12,609 nucleotides of DNA. Source: an uncultured Butyrivibrio sp. (lineage in GTDB: Bacteria; Bacillota; Clostridia; Lachnospirales; Lachnospiraceae). The stretch spans positions 1 through 12,609 of the forward strand of contig CAJTON010000024.1 in the NCBI GenBank assembly GCA_910577605.1, given 5' to 3'. Both the position numbers and the translations under genes were made by a program. The notes beneath the pieces were generated by a model. That model ran no database searches. It saw only the letters and a program-made list of their open reading frames with translations, and was not told the DNA's origin. This document shows positions 1 through 5,251 of this stretch, piece by piece (the stretch's first letter is position 1; each line of letters starts with the position of its first letter).

Positions 1-1
1 T

Positions 2-964
2 AATGAGGGTGTGGATATCGCGTCTCTGGATATGGTCATGTTCCTGCGGCCGACGCATTCTCCGGTGGTGTTTTTACAGCAGCTGGGGCGCGGGCTTCGT
101 ACCTGCCGGGGCAAAGAATATCTGAACGTGCTGGATTTCATCGGCAATTATGAGAGAGCCGGGCGGGCGCCTTTTCTCCTGAGCGGCGGCACAAGTTCCG
201 GTGAGCGGCCGGCCGTCGATTATTACAGGATCGAATATCCCGATGATTGTATTGTTGATTTTGACATGCGGCTTGTGGATCTCTTCAAGGAGATGGATCA
301 CAGATCACTGTCTGTCAGGGAGCGGATCAGACAGGAGTATTACAGGGTAAAAGAGGCCTTGAGTGGAAAAGTGCCGACAAGGATGGAACTTTTTACTTAT
401 ATGGAAGACGAACTGTATCAATACTGTATCGCACATGCCAGAGAGAATCCGTTTCGTCAGTACATGGATTATCTGCATGAACTGGGAGAATTGTCTGCGG
501 AGGAGCAAACGGTTTATGACGGTATCGGCAGAGAATTCCTTTCGCTGATTGAGACGACAGACATGCAGAAAGTCTATAAAATGCCGGTTCTGTACAGCTT
601 TTACAATCACGGGAATGTGCGGCTGGCGGTCACGGATGATGAAGTGCTGTATAGCTGGAAAGAATTTTTCAACACCGGAACGAACTGGAAAGACTTGGTG
701 ACAGATGTGTCATACTCGGATTATCAGAAAATAACCGACAGACAACACTTAAGCAAAGCCAGAAGTATGCCCGTTAAATTCCTGAAAGCTTCCGGCAAGG
801 GCTTTTTCCTGGACAGGGACGGCTATATGCTGGCGATCACGGAAGAACTGTCGGGAGTAGTGACGCAGGAAGCGTTTCAGAAGCATATGAAGGATATTCT
901 GGATTATCGGACGATGGAGTATTACCGGCGGCGGTACTATGCGGATGCCGGTGAGCCGGACTGA
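2..964 (+). CDS. Superfamily II DEAD/DEAH-type helicase, C-terminal part (5' end outside window)
   Basis: The frame is open from base 2 and begins N-E-G-V-D-I, which is helicase motif V. The GTG at base 11 lies inside that motif and is not a true start. About 20 residues on comes motif VI (QQLGRGLR, the arginine-finger motif), then the conserved LNVLDFIGNY stretch that follows it in restriction-type (ResIII) SF2 helicases. The DEAD/Walker motifs lie upstream of the window. The remaining 260 or so residues are a helicase-associated C-terminal region rich in charged and aromatic residues, with no motif I can name. Such proteins use ATP to translocate on or remodel nucleic acid; some of this general type carry an N-terminal phospholipase D-like nuclease, which cannot be checked here. 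The helicase identity is firm; the biological role (repair or defence) is open. Confidence 0.85.
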   Translation, partial: NEGVDIASLDMVMFLRPTHSPVVFLQQLGRGLRTCRGKEYLNVLDFIGNYERAGRAPFLLSGGTSSGERPAVDYYRIEYPDDCIVDFDMRLVDLFKEMDHRSLSVRERIRQEYYRVKEALSGKVPTRMELFTYMEDELYQYCIAHARENPFRQYMDYLHELGELSAEEQTVYDGIGREFLSLIETTDMQKVYKMPVLYSFYNHGNVRLAVTDDEVLYSWKEFFNTGTNWKDLVTDVSYSDYQKITDRQHLSKARSMPVKFLKASGKGFFLDRDGYMLAITEELSGVVTQEAFQKHMKDILDYRTMEYYRRRYYADAGEPD

Positions 965-1081
965 AACTTTGCATGCGACAGCGTGACAGTGAGGCCGAAG
1001 GCTGAACTTGCTGCTTGTCTTAGAAATACTTCTCACACATGGATTTGAGGTTTTTGTGCAATGGAATCAATGGAGATCAGC

Positions 1082-1582
1082 ATGGAAAAACGAACAGTAA
1101 AAAGAGGAATAACAACGCTTCTTATAGAAAGTATTGTCTTCAGTTTCATTGGCATCATGTTTATACTGGTGGGAAGCCTCATACCGGCGGAGAACATAGA
1201 AGGGGACGCGCGGGCTTTCCGTGCGATATTCTGCGGATTGGGAGCGGTTCTTTTGATCGTCGGTCTGGTATGTCTGTGCCTTGAGCTCAGCCAGAGAATT
1301 CGCTGTAACAGGCTGATTAACGCGGGACAGTACATTATGGCGGAGATTTCGGAGATTACGAGGAACTATGCAGTATGCGTGAACAACCGGCATCCATACA
1401 TCATCATATGCAGATATCAGGATCAGTACGGCAATATCCACATGTTTAAGAGCAGAAACCTGTATTATGATCCGGCGCCGCTTTTACGGGACCAGATGGT
1501 GAAGGTCTATGTGGACAGGGAGGATTTCAGACACTATTATATGGATATTGACGAAGTGCTGCCGAGGGTGATCCGGCATTAG
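1082..1582 (+). CDS. Small membrane protein, DUF3592-like
   Basis: This is a protein of about 166 residues. A short basic N-terminus is followed by two strongly hydrophobic helices, one around residues 15-35 and one around 48-70, separated by a short polar loop (IPAENIEGDARAF). A soluble C-terminal domain of about 95 residues carries a small beta-rich pattern with Y-x-D-x-x-G-N-x-H and V-K-V-Y-V-D-R-E-D. That layout, with V-x-V-Y-x-D near the end, is characteristic of DUF3592 membrane proteins, whose function is unknown. I choose ATG 1082 because GGAG at 1072-1075 lies six bases ahead; the in-frame ATGs at 1061 and 1070 lack a comparable ribosome site. The gene sits between the helicase and the ATPase/PIN pair with a gap on each side, so membership of either unit is uncertain. 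Confidence 0.7.
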   Translation: MEKRTVKRGITTLLIESIVFSFIGIMFILVGSLIPAENIEGDARAFRAIFCGLGAVLLIVGLVCLCLELSQRIRCNRLINAGQYIMAEISEITRNYAVCVNNRHPYIIICRYQDQYGNIHMFKSRNLYYDPAPLLRDQMVKVYVDREDFRHYYMDIDEVLPRVIRH

Positions 1583-1599
1583 GCGGGAAAGTGCAGAGC

Positions 1600-1628
1600 C
1601 TGTGGAACTTTCGCTGTGGAATTTTCAC
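1600..1628. repeat. Tandem 14-bp imperfect repeat upstream of the ATPase promoter
   Basis: CTGTGGAACTTTCG (1600-1613) is followed at once by CTGTGGAATTTTCA (1614-1627), matching at 12 of 14 positions. The second copy plus one base contains a near-palindrome, GTGGAATTTTCAC (1616-1628). The pair ends about ten bases before the -35 element at 1639. This is a plausible operator for the ATPase/PIN pair; that is inference from position only. Confidence 0.35.
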
Positions 1629-1638
1629 CCGATATTCC

Positions 1639-1667
1639 TTGTTCCCATCCCATTTCTTGGGTATAAT
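1639..1667 (+). promoter_or_regulatory. Sigma-A-type promoter for the ATPase/PIN pair
   Basis: TTGTTC (1639-1644) and a perfect TATAAT (1662-1667) are separated by 17 bases, the optimal spacing. The start codon at 1708 is 41 bases downstream, with a weak AGG (1695-1697) as the only ribosome-site candidate. This gives the pair its own transcription start, independent of the helicase and membrane protein upstream. Confidence 0.75.
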
Positions 1668-1707
1668 AACACCATAAAGCGGCAACGGGAAAGCAGGTTG
1701 ATAAGAA

Positions 1708-2283
1708 ATGATTAAATGTTTTATATTTGAGAATTTTAAAAGTTTTGAAAAGGCGGAATTGAATATAGAAGACTTTACAACTCTGATCGGAACAAATGCC
1801 TCCGGAAAAAGTAATGCGATAGAGGGAATTAGAATTCTTTCAGAGGCGGTGAGCGGTTTGGAGCTTTCTACAGTTCTTGACGGAACCAAAAGTTTTATAG
1901 GAGCAGTCAGGGGCGGAGCCAAAGGGTGCCCGAGATTTAAGACAGGGGCATTTAAGCTTGGCTGTCTGGTGTCGCTTGATTCGGAGAGTGATCTGTTGTA
2001 TGAGATTAAGATCAGTGTGAACAATCGTATTTATGTGGAAGAGGAGGCGCTTTATAAGATGCCGGTTGACCAGTTGTCACCGCGTGTCAATAAGGTGTTT
2101 AAGACAAAGGCGGTCAGATCGGGCGGTGCGGATGTATTGGTTGAATATCGAAATGGCAGACGGGGAACTAATCCGGCATTGATATGTATTCGGACAGCGG
2201 CGATACTGCCCAGATGTTCACGAAAATACCGCGGGAAACAGAGGAAGAACGGCAAGTGCATGAATGGATTGAGACTGTCATAG
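1708..2283 (+). CDS. AAA/ABC-type (AAA_15/AAA_21-like) ATPase, N-terminal part, frameshifted
   Basis: The first residues (MIKCFIFENFKSF) are the typical beta-strand and 'NFKSF' opening of AAA_15/AAA_21 ATPases related to SMC, RecF and OLD proteins. Walker A is G28-TNASGK-S35. The frame reads sensibly until about residue 158 (TNPAL); after base 2181 it turns into arginine- and cysteine-rich sequence unlike the family and stops at 2283. The natural continuation is in another frame beginning D-M-Y-S-D-S-G-D, so roughly the last 34 residues of this fragment are out-of-frame noise. One missing base in TTG(G)AT at 2179-2182 would restore a single protein of about 425 residues ending at 2984. The defect may be a sequencing or assembly error or a real mutation. 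The intact protein would bind and hydrolyse ATP and probably regulate the PIN partner encoded just downstream. Confidence 0.75.
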   Translation: MIKCFIFENFKSFEKAELNIEDFTTLIGTNASGKSNAIEGIRILSEAVSGLELSTVLDGTKSFIGAVRGGAKGCPRFKTGAFKLGCLVSLDSESDLLYEIKISVNNRIYVEEEALYKMPVDQLSPRVNKVFKTKAVRSGGADVLVEYRNGRRGTNPALICIRTAAILPRCSRKYRGKQRKNGKCMNGLRLS

Positions 2284-2984
2284 AATCCCTGAAAAATATT
2301 CTGGTTTTGGATCCGGTTCCGCAGAGTATGAGAGATTATACGAGAATTTCGGATTATGATCTTAGGGTGAACTGTGAAAATATTTCTTCCGTTATGCGGC
2401 ATATGTGTGAGGATAAAGGCAAGAAGAAACAGCTACTGGACGTGATACGTGATCTGCCGGAGAATGAAGTGACGGATATGGAATTCATTGAGACGAAGAT
2501 TGGCGATGTGATATTCGCACTAAAAGAGAAATATATGAATTCTACGGAACTTGTGGATGCCAGGAAACTGTCTGACGGGACATTGCGGTGTATTGCAATG
2601 ATCGTTGCTGCGCTTGTAAGTGCGCCGGGCAGTGTACTCATTATGGAAGAGATAGACAATGGAATTCATTCGGGACGCATAGAGAAGCTGGCGGATAATC
2701 TGTTTCGGATTGCACAGGAGCGGAAGGTCGATATGATTGTCACGACGCATAATGCGATGCTGATGAACCGCTATAAGAAGGAGCAGCTGATTGGTGTGTC
2801 TGTGGTATATCGTGAAAAGGAGAGAGGAACCAGCAAATTTGTGTCGTTTGTTGATCTGGATAATTTCTCTGGAATCCTTGCTTCGGGAGGTCTTGGAAAT
2901 GCAATGATGGATAACAGACTCATTTCGGAGATCAAACAGGACACAAAGGAGAGAGACTATTCATGGCTGGGGGTTGAAGAATGA
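2184..2984 (+). CDS. AAA/ABC-type ATPase, C-terminal part (continuation of the frameshifted gene)
   Basis: This frame carries the second half of the ATPase begun at 1708. With residues counted from the ATG at 2184, the ABC signature is L129-S-D-G-T-L-R, Walker B is SVLIMEEID (150-158) with catalytic glutamate 155 or 156, and the H-loop histidine is H189 in IVTTHNAML. These motifs complement the Walker A of the upstream fragment, so the two belong to one gene. The ATG at 2184 has no convincing ribosome site and is probably an internal methionine. A helical, lysine-rich insert at about residues 72-128 separates the lobes. There is no TOPRIM domain, unlike OLD nucleases, so the effector is probably the next gene. 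Its stop (TGA 2982-2984) overlaps the PIN start (ATG 2981) as ATGA, which implies translational coupling. Confidence 0.8.
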   Translation: MYSDSGDTAQMFTKIPRETEEERQVHEWIETVIESLKNILVLDPVPQSMRDYTRISDYDLRVNCENISSVMRHMCEDKGKKKQLLDVIRDLPENEVTDMEFIETKIGDVIFALKEKYMNSTELVDARKLSDGTLRCIAMIVAALVSAPGSVLIMEEIDNGIHSGRIEKLADNLFRIAQERKVDMIVTTHNAMLMNRYKKEQLIGVSVVYREKERGTSKFVSFVDLDNFSGILASGGLGNAMMDNRLISEIKQDTKERDYSWLGVEE

Positions 2985-3466
2985 ATGTCAGATTTATAGA
3001 CACGTCTATCATGTTGAATCTGCTTGGGGTTCCCAATCATTGTCAAAACGAAAATGAGGTTAAGGCGGAATGGAAACAGGTGCTTAACAATAGAGAAACT
3101 CTGGTTATGCCGATTGCAACGATTATTGAGACCGGTAACCACATTGCGCATATCAGTGACGGTAATGTGCGGAGAGACATAACATTGGAATTTCAGAAAT
3201 ATTTACAAAAAACTGCCGATAATGAAGCGCCGTGGGAACTCTACGGCGCAGGACTTGACGCGGAGGAGATTCGGTATCTGGCGGATCATTTGGTGGAATA
3301 CACGCAACAAAATACCGGAATAGGTGATATGACAATTATATATGCTTATGAGAAGTACATAGAAGAACGTCCTGCTATCGGCACGATCATGATATGGAGC
3401 ATGGATGGGCATTTGAAAGCTTATCGCAAGGACAATGTTAGCATGAGCAGAAGACGCAGAAGATAA
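2981..3466 (+). CDS. PIN-like domain ribonuclease, partner of the ATPase
   Basis: This 161-residue protein has the acidic pattern of a PIN nuclease: D7 in V-R-F-I-D-T-S, E50 in TIIETGN, D116 in GIGDMTII and D142 in WSMDGHL. These four are the expected metal-binding carboxylates, in the right order and after beta-strand-like hydrophobic runs. The protein ends in six consecutive basic residues (RRRRRR-like tail after SMS), which could aid RNA binding. The start overlaps the ATPase stop as ATGA, and purines just upstream (GGGGG) supply a ribosome site. PIN proteins usually cleave RNA and are common toxins (VapC type), but here no small antitoxin is seen and the partner is an ABC-type ATPase, which suggests an ATP-gated nuclease, possibly for phage defence. 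Domain call is likely; function is inferred. Confidence 0.7.
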   Translation: MNVRFIDTSIMLNLLGVPNHCQNENEVKAEWKQVLNNRETLVMPIATIIETGNHIAHISDGNVRRDITLEFQKYLQKTADNEAPWELYGAGLDAEEIRYLADHLVEYTQQNTGIGDMTIIYAYEKYIEERPAIGTIMIWSMDGHLKAYRKDNVSMSRRRRR

Positions 3467-3564
3467 GTGTCGACAATGCTCCCCAGCCCCTCACCCTCCC
3501 CGCAATTCAACACATACATACGAAAAAATACGAAAATTAATGATTATTTAGGCAAAAATAGACA

Positions 3565-3593
3565 TTTTCATATACGAAATATTCTGCTATACT
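3565..3593 (+). promoter_or_regulatory. Extended -10 promoter for the small membrane protein gene
   Basis: The extended -10 TGCTATACT lies at 3585-3593, with TATACT at 3588-3593. A weak -35 (TTTTCA, 3565-3570) sits 17 bases upstream. The flanks are very A+T-rich. It lies 73 bases ahead of the ATG at 3667. The rest of the gap from 3467 contains a C-rich stretch (3480-3500) with no recognised element. Confidence 0.6.
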
Positions 3594-3606
3594 ATATTAT
3601 GTGTTG

Positions 3607-3621
3607 CGGAAAAATTTTCCG
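3607..3621. promoter_or_regulatory. 15-bp palindrome in the leader, possible operator
   Basis: CGGAAAAATTTTCCG is a perfect 7-bp inverted repeat around one central base. It lies just after the -10 region and before the strong AGGAGG ribosome site at 3651-3656, so it could be a repressor site or a small leader hairpin. It lacks a following T run and is not a terminator. Confidence 0.4.
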
Positions 3622-3666
3622 TGAGGGAGATAGGTAATCAACTAACTTACAGGAGGAAATGGGTAA

Positions 3667-4230
3667 ATGGAGAATTATCAAAATGCAGGAGCAGGTCTTA
3701 AGAAAATGTTTATCGCATCGGTGGGAACCGTTGCATGTACGGTACTGGCGATTATTCCGCTCGTGAATATCATCGCGGCAATCGGAGTATTGGTATTTGG
3801 AGTTATCAGTCTGGTAGGATTGTACGGCGCAGGCAAGGATATTGAAGGCTGCAAGAAGGCATTCACACTTACGATTGCGAATCTTGTCGTAAGTATTGTG
3901 GGTTCATTCTTTAAATCCGGTTTCTTGGCGGCCATCGTTTCTATCGCGGGCTATGTGCTTAGCTTCATGGTGGTATATCTGGTATGTACTTCCGTATCCG
4001 AGGTGATGAATCAGGTCGGTGCAGCAGACGTTGCGCAGAAGGGTGAGACCGTGTGGAAGATCAACGCAGGCTGTTACGGCGTGCTGGCTGTTGTTGCAAT
4101 TGCCGGTCTGATTCCGGTATTGAGTTTGATCGCAGCTGCTGCGGCGGGCATCGTAGCGATTGTTTCACTGGTTGCACTTGTCCTTTATATGATCTTCTTA
4201 AATAAGAGCAGTAAGGCACTGGGTGCATAA
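3667..4230 (+). CDS. Polytopic integral membrane protein with internal duplication, unknown function
   Basis: I do not recognise the family. The 187 residues are almost entirely hydrophobic (Ala, Val, Ile, Gly, Leu), with helices near 13-35, 35-55, 68-82, 84-108, 132-150 and 153-178, joined by short polar loops (GAGKDIEGCKK, QVGAADVAQKGE). Two segments resemble each other: around P31 (IIPLVNIIAAIGVLV, then ISLVGLY) and around P150 (LIPVLSLIAAAAAGIV, then VSLVALV), suggesting an internal duplication. No signal peptidase site or catalytic motif is seen. A strong AGGAGG at 3651-3656 sets the start. The gene has its own promoter and a long gap to flgM, so it is probably a single-gene unit unrelated to the flagellar operon. 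Cell-membrane location is firm; function is unknown. Confidence 0.75.
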   Translation: MENYQNAGAGLKKMFIASVGTVACTVLAIIPLVNIIAAIGVLVFGVISLVGLYGAGKDIEGCKKAFTLTIANLVVSIVGSFFKSGFLAAIVSIAGYVLSFMVVYLVCTSVSEVMNQVGAADVAQKGETVWKINAGCYGVLAVVAIAGLIPVLSLIAAAAAGIVAIVSLVALVLYMIFLNKSSKALGA

Positions 4231-4254
4231 GAGACAGAGAATATAAGTTATTTG

Positions 4255-4288
4255 CCGGCGGATGGTTTTTACGGAAACTGTCCGCCGG
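4255..4288 (+). other. GC-rich hairpin after the membrane protein gene, possible weak terminator
   Basis: CCGGCGGA (4255-4262) pairs with TCCGCCGG (4281-4288) across an 18-base loop, 25 bases past the stop codon. There is no T tract after the stem, so it is not a standard intrinsic terminator; it may protect the mRNA 3' end or act with Rho. Confidence 0.4.
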
Positions 4289-4345
4289 AATACGTTACGG
4301 CACTTCAGGATAAAATCTTTAAATGAAATAAAATCATATCACCTC

Positions 4346-4372
4346 TAAAGTCTTACGAGAATTATCCGATAC
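4346..4372 (+). promoter_or_regulatory. Sigma-D (sigma-28, FliA-type) promoter for flgM
   Basis: TAAA (4346-4349), exactly 15 bases, then TCCGATAC (4365-4372). The known Bacillus sigma-D consensus is TAAA-N15-GCCGATAT, so the -35 is perfect and the -10 matches six of eight positions. It lies 45 bases ahead of flgM, whose product inhibits this same sigma factor, giving the usual negative feedback on late flagellar genes. Confidence 0.8.
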
Positions 4373-4417
4373 ACATAATGTAAAGAATTTATTTGTGCAT
4401 GAAAGGAGGCGTCTTCT

Positions 4418-4699
4418 ATGCGTATAGAATCATACACACAGGTACAGCAGTTGTACAACACGAAGAAGCCTGCGAAGGTAGAGGGAAAAGCAAAATCGGC
4501 TGCTTCGGACCGGATACAGATTTCCAGTATCGGTAAGGACATCCAGACTGCAAAGAATGCAGTTGCTGCAGCGGATGATATCAGGGAAGAACTGACAGTT
4601 CCTATTAAAGCAGGTATTGCGAACGGCACTTATCAGGTGAGCGGAGAGAGCTTTGCAGAGAAACTGATGAAGAAATACGAAGAGATCGAAAGTCTGTAG
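4418..4699 (+). CDS. flgM: Anti-sigma-28 factor FlgM
   Basis: FlgM binds the flagellar sigma factor (sigma-D/FliA) in the cytoplasm and holds back late flagellar genes until the hook-basal body is complete; in enteric bacteria it is then exported. The 93-residue length is normal. The N-terminal half is polar and probably disordered; the conserved D31-RIQISSIGKD stretch leads into the helical sigma-binding C-terminus, which shows the family pattern V-P-x-x-K-x-x-I-A-N-G-T-Y-x-V-S-G (about 61-75) followed by a helix A-E-K-L-M-K-K-Y. An ideal AAGGAGG (4403-4409) lies eight bases before the ATG. The upstream sigma-D promoter and flgN and flgK downstream support the identity. Confidence 0.95.
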   Translation: MRIESYTQVQQLYNTKKPAKVEGKAKSAASDRIQISSIGKDIQTAKNAVAAADDIREELTVPIKAGIANGTYQVSGESFAEKLMKKYEEIESL

Positions 4700-4723
4700 A
4701 CACAGTGAAGGAGAGTTATCGGC

Positions 4724-5065
4724 GTGGCGAGTTTAATGGAGGTTTTGATCGATGTTCTGGAGAAAGAGAGTCAGGAATATGAGAATCTTCTGACGCTGTC
4801 CATGAAGAAAACTCCGGTCATTGTGTCTGAGGACTTGGCGGAATTAGCGAGAATCACGGATGAGGAGCAGATCATAGTAAGCAGAATCAATCATCTGGAT
4901 CATCAGAGAAATGAAGCTGTTAATGATATTGCGAATGTGCTTAACAAGGATGTTGACAATTTAAAGATCGTAGACTTGATCAGGATGCTGGCGGCAAGGC
5001 CGGACGAACAGGAGAAGCTGGCAGCGGTGTTCGATAAACTGCAGGACAATGTAACGGATCAATGA
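4724..5065 (+). CDS. flgN: Flagellar export chaperone FlgN, N-terminal two thirds, frameshifted
   Basis: FlgN is a cytoplasmic chaperone for the hook-filament junction proteins FlgK and FlgL, keeping them soluble for the flagellar type III exporter. The frame starts at GTG 4724 with AAGGAGA (4708-4714) nine bases ahead. It shows the long charged helices of the family, opening LMEVLIDVLEKESQEYENLL and continuing through ITDEEQIIVSRINHLDHQR. It stops at 5065 after 113 residues, shorter than the usual 140-170, because the frame shifts near 5057: the expected helix continues in the next frame (see 5058-5231). One extra G in ACGG at 5054-5057 would explain it. The missing part includes the C-terminal helix, the region that in other species binds FlgK/FlgL, so the gene as read would be impaired. 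Confidence 0.85.
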   Translation: MASLMEVLIDVLEKESQEYENLLTLSMKKTPVIVSEDLAELARITDEEQIIVSRINHLDHQRNEAVNDIANVLNKDVDNLKIVDLIRMLAARPDEQEKLAAVFDKLQDNVTDQ

Positions 5066-5231
5066 GCAGAACCGCGAACTGATTCAGGACGCGCTGGAGC
5101 TGGTACAGTTTAACATGAATGTTCTTCAGGCGATGAACAAAGCTCCGGAGACGGCGAACTACAACAAGGGCGCTTATAAGACCGGCGATATGATCGGTGC
5201 AAGCCATAAGGCCTTTGATGCGAAACAATAA
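5058..5231 (+). pseudogene. flgN: Out-of-frame C-terminal remainder of flgN
   Basis: Reading from ATC at 5058 gives I-N-E-Q-N-R-E-L-I-Q-D-A-L-E-L-V-Q-F-N-M, the typical FlgN helix containing N-x-Q-N-R-x-L-I, then a polar tail with N-Y-N-K-G-A-Y and a stop at 5229-5231. The stop lies 20 bases before the flgK start, the expected operon spacing. No start codon or ribosome site fits this piece alone, so it is the 3' part of the gene begun at 4724. With the shift repaired FlgN would be about 168 residues. Confidence 0.8.
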
Positions 5232-5251
5232 TTGTTAAGGACGGTAGAAAT

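Noticed and set aside
11..13. GTG as the start of the helicase gene
   Set aside because: It encodes the valine inside helicase motif V (N-E-G-V-D-I), and the frame is open to the window edge.
964..1035. Possible terminator or repeat after the helicase gene
   Set aside because: Only a very short GCC-GAA-GGC stem is present and there is no T tract.
1033..2024. Minus-strand frames at 1033-1335, 1067-1441 and 1527-2024
   Set aside because: They overlap the DUF3592-like and ATPase genes, whose motifs are clear on the + strand, and show no domain or ribosome site.
2981..3466. VapC toxin of a VapBC toxin-antitoxin pair
   Set aside because: No small antitoxin gene precedes it; the coupled partner is a large ATPase, and the protein is somewhat longer than typical VapC.
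4231..4417. Riboswitch or small RNA between the membrane protein and flgM
   Set aside because: Only one hairpin without a T tract and the sigma-D promoter can be supported; no riboswitch core was seen.
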